This document shows positions 34,973-48,326 of a DNA stretch of 64,000 bases, one piece after another. Every line of letters starts with the position of its first letter. The first letter of the stretch is position 1. The notes beneath the pieces are model-generated. The model had not been told where the DNA came from, searched no databases, and saw nothing but the letters and a program-made list of their open reading frames with translations. A program made the translations under genes and the position numbers. The stretch comes from Streptomyces niphimycinicus (lineage in GTDB: Bacteria > Actinomycetota > Actinomycetes > Streptomycetales > Streptomycetaceae): positions 1 through 64,000 of the forward strand of contig NZ_JAHLEM010000001.1 of assembly GCF_018883605.1 (NCBI RefSeq), read 5' to 3'.

Positions 34973-35719
34973 TCACGCGGTACCGGCTCCGTCGACCGGG
35001 ATGATCGCCCCGCTCGTGAACGACGACGCGTCGGACGCGAGGAAGGCCACGGTCTGTGCGATGTCCCTCGGCTGCCCGATCCGGCCGAGGGGCCGGTCGG
35101 CGGCGTCGGCGTAGAACGCGTCGGAACTCTCGCCGAGCTGCCGGGCCTCCTCGGCGAGCATGCCGGTGGCCGTGTCGCCGGGGCACACGCAGTTGACGCG
35201 GATGTTGTCGGGACCGTGGTCGATGGCCATGGCGCGGGTCATATTGACGACGGCGCTCTTGGAGGCGCAGTACGAGACGGCGCGTCGGCCGCCCGAAATG
35301 CCCCATCCGGAGCCGGTGTTGATGATCGAGCCGCCGCCCTGCGCGGCCATGCCCGGTATCACCAGGCGGCTCATCAGCATGATGGAGCGGACGTTCACGG
35401 CCATCACCAGGTCCCAGTCGTCCTCGGTGATCTCGCAGACGGTGGAGCGGCGGATGATGCCGGCGTTGTTGAACAGCACGTCGGCGTCGCCGAAGTACTC
35501 CCGCGCGGCGGCGGCCACGGACTCGCAGTCCTCGCGTCGCGAGACGTCGCAGCGGACGAAGACGCCGCCGGTGTCCTTGGCGGTCTGCTCGCCGCCGTCC
35601 GTGTCGATGTCGGCGATGACGACGCGGGCGCCCAGTTCGGCGAGGACATGAGCGGTGGCCCGGCCGATACCGGTGGCTCCGCCGGTGACGATGGCACGTT
35701 TGCCGTTGAGAGTGATCAT
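34973..35719 (-). CDS. Short-chain dehydrogenase/reductase (catabolic operon member)
   Basis: This 248-aa classical SDR has TGGATGIGRATAHVL, the acidic ADIDTD after the second strand (which favours NAD over NADP), CDVSRRED, LFNNAGIIRRS, serine in INTGSGWG, the catalytic YCASKSAVVNMTRAMA and the end SGAIIPVDGAGTA. It resembles polyol or hydroxy-acid dehydrogenases. In the operon it follows the AcoX-like gene by 81 bp. It could oxidise a hydroxylated precursor of the compound handled by the P-protein pair. Confidence 0.9.
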   Translation of the reverse strand: MITLNGKRAIVTGGATGIGRATAHVLAELGARVVIADIDTDGGEQTAKDTGGVFVRCDVSRREDCESVAAAAREYFGDADVLFNNAGIIRRSTVCEITEDDWDLVMAVNVRSIMLMSRLVIPGMAAQGGGSIINTGSGWGISGGRRAVSYCASKSAVVNMTRAMAIDHGPDNIRVNCVCPGDTATGMLAEEARQLGESSDAFYADAADRPLGRIGQPRDIAQTVAFLASDASSFTSGAIIPVDGAGTA

Positions 35720-35800
35720 GAGGGTTCCTTTACCGGGTTGGGGCGCGGTTCAGGCGCTCGGACGGTCGGGCACTTCAGGGGGTCGGGCGGTTCGGGCGGT

Positions 35801-37009
35801 TCAGGTGGTCAGGCGGTACAGCGACGTGCGGCGGCGGCCGGTGATGACGGGCAGATGGCCCGCCAGTTCGGCATCCAGCGCCTCGTCGCCCGTGTCGAGG
35901 AGGAGAGGGCGGCCGCCCAAGGACGCCAGCTTCTGTTCGGTGCACAGCACGAGCAGCCGTTCCCGGCCGCCCGCCGCGCGCAGGACCCGCGGCGAGATCT
36001 GCTGGTTGCCGCGGCCGAGGAGAAAGCCCTGGCCGCCGATGGGAGAGAGGCCGATCCAGCACGGCCCCGCCGCGAGGAGGGCGTCCTCTCCCCCGTCGCG
36101 CAGAACGACCTCCGTGGGGTGACCGGGCCGCAGCGCGAGCACGTCGACGCCGGTGAGGGAGACATCGGCCCCCAGCGCGGCGGCGACGGCGCGGGTGGTA
36201 CTGCCCGGGCCGAGTGCCAGCAGTCCGTCGCCGACACGCTCGGCGACCTCGGCCGCGATGCCGCCGACCGCCTCCGGCGCACCGGCCGTGCTGCCGGTCT
36301 TGCGCTGCTGGACGCGCACGGGCACGTCGGGCACGGGGAGCCAGCCGTAGAGTCGGGAGGCGACGCGTCCGGCACGCAGTTCATCCTCGTCCCGGTCCAT
36401 CACTTCGGCGTCGCGCAGGCGTACGGAGCCGGAGCGGGCGAGCCACGCGGCGGCGACCTGGCCCGCCGCGCGCGGGCTGACGCCGAACACGGCCGAGTGC
36501 ATCTTGACGCCGGTCGGCACCCCGAGCACCGGGCAGTGCACCCCGTCGAGCGCGGTGAGCACATCCCGGGCGGTACCGTCGCCGCCGGCCAGGAGCAGCA
36601 GGTCGACTCCCTCGGCGACGACGGCGCGCACGGCGGCGAGGGTGTCCTCGGCCGAGGTCTCGTCCCCGGCCCCCGGGACGTACACGACCCGCGCTGTCAG
36701 CCCGGCCGCGGCGACGGAGTCGGCCCCCATGGCTCCGGCGGCGGTGACGACTTCCGGTTCCGCGACCGCGCCACCCAGCGCACCGGCACCAGCACCGGCA
36801 CCGGCACCAGCACCAGCACCAGCACCGACGCCCGATCCCGCCCGCAGCTCACGCAGCTCACGCAGTGCCGCGGCCGCCCGTTCCCCCGCCAGGGCCCTCG
36901 CGCCCAGGGCGAGGGCGCGGTGGCGGCGCTCCCGGCCGTCGGTGCCGCCCAGGCCCACCCGGCCGCCGAGTCCGGCGACCGGGTTGACCACCAGGCCGAT
37001 CCTGGTCAA
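35801..37009 (-). CDS. ATP-NAD kinase/AcoX-like protein
   Basis: The 402-aa protein belongs to the NAD-kinase-like fold of the AcoX family. It starts RIGLVVNPVAGLGGRVGLGG, carries the nucleotide motif LLLLAGGDGTARDVL (GGDGT at 142-146) and VLGVPTGVKMHSAVFG, and later LALGPGSTTRAVAAALG. AcoX proteins occur with acetoin or alpha-ketoacid dehydrogenase genes, and their reaction is poorly known; phosphorylation of a nucleotide or small molecule is assumed. Residues 60-77 are a Gly-Ala repeat inserted in a loop. Its ATG overlaps the stop of the gcvPB-like gene, so it is tightly tied to that enzyme. Confidence 0.87.
   Translation of the reverse strand: MTRIGLVVNPVAGLGGRVGLGGTDGRERRHRALALGARALAGERAAAALRELRELRAGSGVGAGAGAGAGAGAGAGALGGAVAEPEVVTAAGAMGADSVAAAGLTARVVYVPGAGDETSAEDTLAAVRAVVAEGVDLLLLAGGDGTARDVLTALDGVHCPVLGVPTGVKMHSAVFGVSPRAAGQVAAAWLARSGSVRLRDAEVMDRDEDELRAGRVASRLYGWLPVPDVPVRVQQRKTGSTAGAPEAVGGIAAEVAERVGDGLLALGPGSTTRAVAAALGADVSLTGVDVLALRPGHPTEVVLRDGGEDALLAAGPCWIGLSPIGGQGFLLGRGNQQISPRVLRAAGGRERLLVLCTEQKLASLGGRPLLLDTGDEALDAELAGHLPVITGRRRTSLYRLTT
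36776..36827 (-). repeat. Hexanucleotide repeat encoding a Gly-Ala run
   Basis: CACCGG and CACCAG units alternate on the plus strand and give about eight Gly-Ala pairs in the AcoX-like protein. The type of repeat matches the Gly-Thr run at the end of zwf. Confidence 0.75.
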
Positions 37010-38598
37010 CGGGTGGCCTCACCAAGGATCTTGCGGCGGTAGGCGCGCCAGGAGACCGCCCAGGTGGCCGGGTCCTCCAGGGTCTCCGGGCGGATCCGGT
37101 GGATGGTCGAACGGTGCGGGGCCGTGCGGACCGTCTCCGGCGACTCGTACGCCTCGCGGGCGATCTCGGTGAGGATCGCCACGTACTCGTCGAGGTCGGC
37201 GCGGGTGTACGACTCGGTCGGTTCGAGCGTCATCGGCTCGGGGACGAGGTACGGGTGGTGGCTCGTCCAGTAGTGGGTGCCGAAGTCCGCGGCGCGCAGC
37301 CCGATGTCCTCGGAGTGCAGCCCGGTGTCCTCGTGCAGCTTCTGCCAGCTATAGCGGACCTGTTCGACGCGCGGCCGCCCCTGGGCGTACGGCACCGAGA
37401 CCCCCGGGATCCGGCGGACCTTGTGGAGCAGGTAGTTGTTGTTGAGGACGGCGGTCTCCGCGGCGGAGCGCAGCCCCTCCGCGCCGAGCGACATGATCCA
37501 TGCGTACGCGCGCACGAGGTTCGGCACCACCCCGTAGAACGGCCGCATCTTTCCGATGGACTCGGGCCGGTCGTCGTCCAGACGGTAGCGCTCGCCGTCG
37601 AACTCGACGGTGGGGCGCGGCAGATACGGCGCCAGCTCCTCCGTCACCGCGGACGCGCCGGCCGCCGGTCCGCCGCAGGCGTGCGGTGTCGAGAACGTCT
37701 TGTGCAGATTGAAGTGGCACAGGTCGAACCCGGCCTCGCGGGCGCGGGTGATGCCGAGGATGCCGTTGGCGTTGGCCTGGTCGTACGAGCACAGGCCGCC
37801 CGCCTCGTGCACGATCCGTACGAACTCCTCGATGCGCGGGTTGTAGATGCCCGTGTCCTCGGGGTTGGTGATCAGCAGCGCGGCCGTGCGCGGTCCGACC
37901 GCGGCCTTGAGCGCCTCGATGTCCGGGTAGCCGTCCGCGTCCGGGTGGAGGGTGATGACCTTGAATCCGGCCGTCTTCGCGCAGGCCGCGTTGGACGGGT
38001 GGGAGAAGATCGTCGTGATGACCTCGTCGCGCTGCTCCAGCTCGCCGCGGGCGGCGAAGTACGCGCGGATCATGGCCACGTTGGTGTAGATCGCGGCCGA
38101 ACCGGCCGCCGGCTGGAGGGAGACCCGGTCCATGCCGGAGATCTCCTTCAGGAGCAGTTCCAGGCTGTGGATGATGCCGAGGACGCCCTGGACGGTGTCC
38201 TCGTCCTGGAGCGGATGCAGCGCGGCGATGCGCGGGTCACGGACGAACTGGTCGTTGACCTTGGGGCTGTACTTCATGGTGCAGGTGCCCTGGCCGACGT
38301 CGATGTTGAGGTCGGCGCCCAGGTTCTCCTGCGACAGACGCAGATAGTGGCGCAGGACCTGCTGCTGTGACATCTCGGGCAGGGCGGGCGGCTCGGCGCG
38401 GCGCAGCGCCGGGGGAATCTCCACCGGGGCGATGGCGGGGTCCGGCGCCGGGACAAGGACACCGCGTTCGCCCGGCGAACCGAGTTCGAAGATCAGCTTC
38501 TCGTCCCAGGATGCCTGCTGGAAGCGGCGCAGACGCGGCTTGGGCGCGATCCGCGCGTCCTCGGGCGAGACGGGTGCGGGGGCGTGGTGGGCGGTCAC
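37006..38598 (-). CDS. Glycine dehydrogenase (decarboxylating) subunit 2-like protein
   Basis: The 530-aa protein is the C-terminal (PLP-binding) half of the two-subunit P protein, which decarboxylates glycine and hands the aminomethyl group to the lipoyl H protein. The PLP lysine is K300 in CHFNLHKTFSTPHACGGP. Other motifs are MSQQQVLRHYLRLSQENLG, CTMKYSPKVND, MDRVSLQPAAGSAA, ITNPEDTGIYN and SYDQANANGILG. GTG 38598 overlaps the subunit 1 stop as GTGA. No gcvH, gcvT or lpd gene is nearby and the operon partners are not those of glycine cleavage, so the true substrate may be another amino acid. The longest open frame extends upstream to 38958 but that part is antisense-frame noise inside subunit 1. 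Confidence 0.9.
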   Translation of the reverse strand: MTAHHAPAPVSPEDARIAPKPRLRRFQQASWDEKLIFELGSPGERGVLVPAPDPAIAPVEIPPALRRAEPPALPEMSQQQVLRHYLRLSQENLGADLNIDVGQGTCTMKYSPKVNDQFVRDPRIAALHPLQDEDTVQGVLGIIHSLELLLKEISGMDRVSLQPAAGSAAIYTNVAMIRAYFAARGELEQRDEVITTIFSHPSNAACAKTAGFKVITLHPDADGYPDIEALKAAVGPRTAALLITNPEDTGIYNPRIEEFVRIVHEAGGLCSYDQANANGILGITRAREAGFDLCHFNLHKTFSTPHACGGPAAGASAVTEELAPYLPRPTVEFDGERYRLDDDRPESIGKMRPFYGVVPNLVRAYAWIMSLGAEGLRSAAETAVLNNNYLLHKVRRIPGVSVPYAQGRPRVEQVRYSWQKLHEDTGLHSEDIGLRAADFGTHYWTSHHPYLVPEPMTLEPTESYTRADLDEYVAILTEIAREAYESPETVRTAPHRSTIHRIRPETLEDPATWAVSWRAYRRKILGEATR

Positions 38599-39974
38599 TT
38601 GACGATCTCCTCGAGGGCGGCGGCGAGCCGGTCGATGTCGGCCTTGGAGTGGACTTCGGTGACGCAGAAGGCGGCCTCGTGCTCGCCGGTGGGCACGGAG
38701 CCGTAGATGCCGCGCTCCTTGAGGTCGGCCCGGATCTCGGCGGCGGTCCTGCCGCCGGTGTAGCGCACGGTGAAGTCGGCGAAGTGCAGGGCGTCGCCGT
38801 ACGGGACCTCGATGCCGGGCACCTGGGCCAGGCGCTGCCGGGCGTACGCGGTGTGGGCGAGGATCGTGTCGCCGATCTCGCGCATGCCCTGCGGTCCCAT
38901 CAGGGCGAGATAGACACCGGCGCCGATGCCGTGCAGCGCGGCCGCCGTGCCGACCCACTCCTTGCCCTCCTCGCGCAGGGCGAAGGAGGTCCGCTCGTGT
39001 GCCACGTCGCCGAAGCCGTACTCGCCCTCGACCGAGGTGGGCGCGAGCCCGAACAGGCGCGAGGGGTACTCGGCGACCAGCCGCTCCTCGTCGCGGGTGG
39101 CGATGAAGCCGGCGTTGCCGCCGCCGAAGCTCTGGTGGATGCCGAGCGGCTGGATGTCGCCACAGGCGATGTCCGCGCCGTACGCGGAGGGGGGTGCGAG
39201 CACGCCGAGGGTGAGCGGATTGCAGCCGACGACGTACAAGGCGCCCGCGTCGTGGGCGAGTTCGGCGAGGCGCGGCAGTGCAGAGTCGACGATGCCGAGG
39301 GCCGAGGGGGCGTCCGCGTAGACGGCCGCGGTGTCACCGGCGGCCAGCTCCCGGTGCAGCGCGTCGAGGTCGGCGGAGCCCGTCTCGGGGTCGACCGGGA
39401 CCACGGTGATGTCATGGTCGGGACGGACGTAGTCCCGTATGCGGGACAGCTTGTCCGCGTCGATCGCGGTGGCGACGAGCACGCGGCGGCGCCCGGTGAC
39501 GCGGCCCGCCATGCGCAGGGCGGTCCCGGCGGCCTGGAAGCCGTCGTACACCGGGACGTTGACGACCTCGACGTCGAGCAGCTCGGCCATCATCGACTGG
39601 TACTCCCACAGCGCCTGGAAGCGGCCGTGGTCCTCATACGGCTCGCCCGCGTACGCGGTGAGGAACTCGCTGCGGTTGACCACCTCGTCCACGACCGCGG
39701 GCACATGGTGCGGGTAGCAGCCCGAGCCGAGGAAGCTGAGGACCTGCCGTGTTGAGGTGTTGCGGGCGAGCAGTTCCTCCATATGCCGGGTGAGTTCGAC
39801 TTCCGAACGCAGCGCGGCCGGCAGGTCGAGGGGGCGGTGCAGCCGGATCCCGGCCGGGATGTCGGCGTAGAAGTCCTCGATGCTCGCCGCACCGATCTCT
39901 TCGAGCATCGCCTGCCGCACTGACGGCACGGAGTTCGGGATGTAGGGGTGGACAAAGTTCTCGGACGACGTCAT
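38595..39974 (-). CDS. Glycine dehydrogenase (decarboxylating) subunit 1-like protein
   Basis: The 459-aa protein is the N-terminal-type half of the P protein (no PLP lysine, but part of the active-site dimer). It shows HPYIPNSVPSVRQAMLEEIG, FYADIPAGIRLHRPLDLPAA, FLGSGCYPHHVPAVVDEVVN, FLTAYAGEPYEDHGRFQALW, EYQSMMAELLDVEVVNVPVY and GGGNAGFIATRDEERLV. Length is normal for gcvPA. Split P proteins are typical of Gram-positive bacteria and archaea, while streptomycetes normally use one fused GcvP of about 960 aa, so this split pair is probably a second, specialised enzyme. It is the first gene of the leftward operon. Confidence 0.9.
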   Translation of the reverse strand: MTSSENFVHPYIPNSVPSVRQAMLEEIGAASIEDFYADIPAGIRLHRPLDLPAALRSEVELTRHMEELLARNTSTRQVLSFLGSGCYPHHVPAVVDEVVNRSEFLTAYAGEPYEDHGRFQALWEYQSMMAELLDVEVVNVPVYDGFQAAGTALRMAGRVTGRRRVLVATAIDADKLSRIRDYVRPDHDITVVPVDPETGSADLDALHRELAAGDTAAVYADAPSALGIVDSALPRLAELAHDAGALYVVGCNPLTLGVLAPPSAYGADIACGDIQPLGIHQSFGGGNAGFIATRDEERLVAEYPSRLFGLAPTSVEGEYGFGDVAHERTSFALREEGKEWVGTAAALHGIGAGVYLALMGPQGMREIGDTILAHTAYARQRLAQVPGIEVPYGDALHFADFTVRYTGGRTAAEIRADLKERGIYGSVPTGEHEAAFCVTEVHSKADIDRLAAALEEIVK

Positions 39975-40069
39975 GCCGTGCCTTTCGCGTAGGCAAGCAG
40001 CTTGGCCCGGCCGGGGGCGGCCGGTCTCAAAAGTCTTTGCTTGTACACCTCTTGACGGCGGACTCCGTC

Positions 40070-40103
40070 ATTCAGTGTTCTGAATACAGCATTATGCATT
40101 CAG
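40070..40103. promoter_or_regulatory. Dyad cluster in the divergent promoter, candidate GntR operators
   Basis: ATTCAG-TGTT-CTGAAT (40070-40085) is a perfect 6+6 inverted repeat. Its right half also opens a longer dyad, TGAATACA-N6-TGCATTCA (40081-40102, 7 of 8 pairs). The word ATTCAG thus occurs twice and CTGAAT once within 34 bp. It lies between the gcvPA-like gene (left) and the ABC lipoprotein gene (right). The dyads are more AT-rich than their surroundings. FCD-type GntR proteins bind sites of this size; the one encoded in this operon is the natural candidate. Confidence 0.65.
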
Positions 40104-40119
40104 GCACCAGGAGGCAAGA

Positions 40120-41466
40120 GTGTCAACGAGACCCACCCGGCGGGCCGTTCTGGCCACGGGCCTCGCGGCCACGGCGTCACCCCTGCTCAGCGGCTGTGCC
40201 ATGGGTGGCGTGGGCGGCGGCGGACGGGCTCCCGAGATCGACGGGAAAGCGGACGACAAGGGAGGAAAGGTCAGCGGCAAGATCACCGTCTGGTCGTGGG
40301 ATGTGGCCGCCAAGGCCATGAAGCGCCTCGCCGGCGACTTCGAACAGCGCCACCCCGGCACCACCGTCGACGTCGTCGACATCGGCTACGACAACGCCTA
40401 CGACAAGATCACCATTGGGCTGCGCGGAGGCACGGGCCTCGCGGACGTCCTCACGGTCGAGGGCACCCACATGCCGCGTTACATAGCCAACTTCCCGGCC
40501 GGCTTCTACGATCTGATGAGCCTCGGCGGTCGCTACGGCGGCGACTTCGAGCGCGCGGCATGGCACACGGTCACCGGCCCCGGCGGCAAGCTGTTCGCCC
40601 TGCCCTGGGACATCGGCCCATGCGCTCTCTACTACCGCACCGACCACTTCCGCGCCGCGGGTGTCGACCCCCGCTCCCTGCTCACCTGGGACGACTACGT
40701 CAAGGCCGGTATCCGCATCAAGAAGGCCACCGGCCACAAGCTGATCATCCAGGACCCCGCGGACAAGGACGCCGGGATCTTCCCGATGCTGCTGCAACAG
40801 CAGGGCCAGCACTACTTCAAGGGCGGCCGCGTCGCCGTCGACACCCCGGCCGCCGTCAAGGCCCTGACCTTGATGAAGGCCCTCGGCGACGAGGGCCTGG
40901 TGGCCTACGAGAGGGGCTGGGACGGACTGGTCACCGGCACCAAGGAGGGCAAGGCCGCAACGACACCCACCGCCGCCTGGTGGACGGGCACCCTCACCTC
41001 CGAAATGCCCGAGCTGAAGGGCAGGTTCGGGGTGGTGCCGCTGCCCGGCTTCACCGCCGACTCCATCCGCACCTCCAACGTCGGCGGATCCACCCTCGCT
41101 GTGCCCGCGCAGAGCAAGAATCCGCGGCTGGCCTGGGCCTTCATCGAGTTCCTGCTCACCCGCAAGGACAACCAGATCTCCATGCTCAAACGCGAAGGTC
41201 TCTTCCCCGCCTATCTGCCCGCGCTCGACGACCCCCATCTGAGCGAAAGGCAGGACTACTTCGACGGTCAGCGCACCCTCGATGTCTTCGCCCGCCTCGC
41301 CCGCAACATCCCTCCGGTCGAGTACGACAAGGACGACGCCAAGGCCGCGGACATCATGATCTCCGCCGTCACCGGCGTGATGCTGCACGGCCGGGACCCG
41401 CGCCGCGCCCTGGGCTCGGCCGCCGGGCAACTCGCCAGGGCCACCGGCCGCAAGAGGGCGGAGTAG
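40120..41466 (+). CDS. Sugar ABC transporter substrate-binding lipoprotein
   Basis: The 448-aa protein is an extracellular solute-binding protein of family 1. It has a Tat-like lipoprotein signal (TRRAVLATGLAATASPLLSG-C, lipobox LSGC near residue 26), then KITVWSWDVAAKAMKRLAGD, FALPWDIGPCALYYRTDHFR and GFTADSIRTSNVGGSTLAVP. It should deliver a galactoside or other oligosaccharide to the two permeases downstream. GTG 40120 follows AGGAGG. It is the first gene of a rightward five-gene operon facing the gcvPA-like operon. Confidence 0.93.
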   Translation: MSTRPTRRAVLATGLAATASPLLSGCAMGGVGGGGRAPEIDGKADDKGGKVSGKITVWSWDVAAKAMKRLAGDFEQRHPGTTVDVVDIGYDNAYDKITIGLRGGTGLADVLTVEGTHMPRYIANFPAGFYDLMSLGGRYGGDFERAAWHTVTGPGGKLFALPWDIGPCALYYRTDHFRAAGVDPRSLLTWDDYVKAGIRIKKATGHKLIIQDPADKDAGIFPMLLQQQGQHYFKGGRVAVDTPAAVKALTLMKALGDEGLVAYERGWDGLVTGTKEGKAATTPTAAWWTGTLTSEMPELKGRFGVVPLPGFTADSIRTSNVGGSTLAVPAQSKNPRLAWAFIEFLLTRKDNQISMLKREGLFPAYLPALDDPHLSERQDYFDGQRTLDVFARLARNIPPVEYDKDDAKAADIMISAVTGVMLHGRDPRRALGSAAGQLARATGRKRAE

Positions 41467-41470
41467 CGCG

Positions 41471-42408
41471 ATGGCCGCCCCCACCGCCCCCACCGCCCTC
41501 GACCGGGGCCCCGCCCCGGTACGCAAACCCGCCGCGGCCCGCGGCGGACGACGGCGCCCGCGCCTGGCCGCCTGGATCTTCGCGGGCCCCGCGGCCGCCC
41601 TCTTCGCCCTCTTCTTCGCCTATCCGCTGGGTGCCAGCCTGCTCCAGAGCTTCACCTCCGAGGACGCGGGCACCACCCGCTGGGTCGGGCTCGACCAGTA
41701 CCGGCGGATGTTCGACGACCCGGCGTTCCTGAAGTCGCTGTTCAACACCGGCGTCATCCTCGCCATACAGGTCCCGGTGATGATCGGCCTCGGACTGGCC
41801 CTCGCCGTCCTGCTCAACCAGTCATGGCTCCGCTTCCGCGGCACCTGGCGCGCGGTCTACTTCCTGCCCGCCGTCACCACCCTCGTCGCGTACGCAGTCG
41901 TCTTCCAGGTCCTGCTCAAGACGGACGGCGGCCTGGTGAACCAGATCCTCGGCGCGCTCGGCGCCGGCCCGGTCGACTGGCTCAACAGCCCCACCTGGGC
42001 CCGCGTCTCCCTCATCGCGTCCCTCACCTGGCGCTGGACCGGATACAACGCCGTCATCCTGCTCGCCGGACTCCAGGCGATCGGCAAGGAACAGTACGAG
42101 GCCGCCTCGATCGACGGTGCCGGGACGGTGACCACCTACCTCCGGGTGATCCTGCCGCAGTTGCGGCCCGTGGTGCTCTTCTGCGTCATCACCTCCACCA
42201 TCGGCACCCTCCAGCTCTTCGACGAGAACTACGTCCTCACCCGCGGCGGCCCCGACGACGCGACCCTCACCCCCGTCGTCTACCTCTACAAGGTCGGCTT
42301 CCAGCAGCTCGACTTCGGCTACGCCGCCGCGATCGCCTGGGTCGTCGTCGCGCTCATCGCCGCGATCTCCGCCCTCCAGTACCTGGTGTTCGGAAGGGAG
42401 CGCCGCCG

Positions 42409-42412
<4 letters not shown>
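41471..42412 (+). CDS. Sugar ABC transporter permease (MalF-like)
   Basis: The 313-aa protein has six membrane spans after a basic, alanine-rich N-terminus, and the EAA loop EQYEAASIDGAGTVTTYLRV that docks to the ATPase. Family: binding-protein-dependent permeases for oligosaccharides. It lies 4 bp after the lipoprotein gene; its TGA overlaps the GTG of the second permease. Confidence 0.94.
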
Positions 42413-47554
<5,142 letters not shown>

Positions 47555-47584
47555 CCCGCTGCCAACACGGTTCTCGCCGTCGGC

Positions 47585-47611
47585 GGGGCCGCCGCGTCCG
47601 GCGGCGGCCCC
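47585..47611. terminator. Strong bidirectional hairpin between convergent genes
   Basis: GGGGCCGCCGC (47585-47595) and GCGGCGGCCCC (47601-47611) make a perfect 11-bp GC stem with a 5-nt loop, between the rightward glycosidase and the leftward carbonic anhydrase. Confidence 0.8.
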
Positions 47612-47648
47612 TGCTGGACCTACGGAGGGCCGCTGCTGCCGCGATCAC

Positions 47649-48185
47649 TCACCGGACGACCGTGGTGACCTCCCCCGTGGCGAGATCGTAGGCGTAGCCG
47701 CCGACCGCGAGGTCGCCGATGCCCGGCGCGAGCTCGGGTGCCGAGCGCAGCTTGGCGACGTCCTCCTGGACCGTTTCGGCCGGCTCCAGGACGGCCATCC
47801 GCAGGGACGTCCGCTCGTCCCAGCCGCCACGTGCGGCGTAGCCGGCGCGCAGGTCGTCGTCGGCGAGCAGGCCCGAGCCGCAGTCGGTGTGGTGGATGAC
47901 GGCGATCTCGAACCAGTCCGCGTCGGGGGTCTTGTTCTCGTGCAGGTGCACGATCCAGGCGAGGTCCTTGATGACCGCGGGGGTCACGCGGCCGCCGACG
48001 TTGCGCGCGACGATCGCTTCCCCGAGCCGGACGCCGAGGATGGCCGCGGGCTCCACGCGCGGGTCGATGCAGGTGATCAGGTATAGCTGTCCGAACGGGA
48101 CGAAGGGAACCTCGGGGACGTCGGCCTGGGCGCCGGAGGCCGCGAAAGCGCGGTTGCGCTCCAGGTACGGGGTGATGTTCGGCAT
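47649..48185 (-). CDS. Beta-class carbonic anhydrase
   Basis: The 178-aa protein has the zinc site of the beta class: TCIDPRV (C39, with the D41/R43 dyad) and VIHHTDCGSG (H98 or H99 and C102). The length fits the small bacterial type. It interconverts CO2 and bicarbonate in the cytoplasm. ATG 48185 is preceded by AAGGGA. It lies 141 bp behind the last PKS gene, on the same strand, but looks like a housekeeping boundary gene. Bicarbonate for acyl-CoA carboxylases that make PKS extender units would be a possible link, but this is speculation. Confidence 0.92.
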   Translation of the reverse strand: MPNITPYLERNRAFAASGAQADVPEVPFVPFGQLYLITCIDPRVEPAAILGVRLGEAIVARNVGGRVTPAVIKDLAWIVHLHENKTPDADWFEIAVIHHTDCGSGLLADDDLRAGYAARGGWDERTSLRMAVLEPAETVQEDVAKLRSAPELAPGIGDLAVGGYAYDLATGEVTTVVR

Positions 48186-48326
48186 GGCTGGTCCCTTCAA
48201 GATCAAGAAACCTTGGCGGAGGGCGAGCACCCCGTCTCCCCTCCACCTCCAGCATGACACGGCCGCGCGGACCACGCCCCCGCTTGGCAGGCGGCGGACC
48301 GTCGGACGGCACGAAGAGTCTTCGGA

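Noticed and set aside
37006..38958. 650-codon version of the gcvPB-like gene
   Set aside because: The extra N-terminus overlaps gcvPA in another frame and is Arg/Gly-rich noise; GTG 38598 overlaps the gcvPA stop and starts the family homology.
48186..48326. Carbonic anhydrase as a biosynthetic member of the PKS cluster
   Set aside because: It is on the same strand but separated by 141 bp, is a common housekeeping enzyme, and has no specific role in polyketide assembly.
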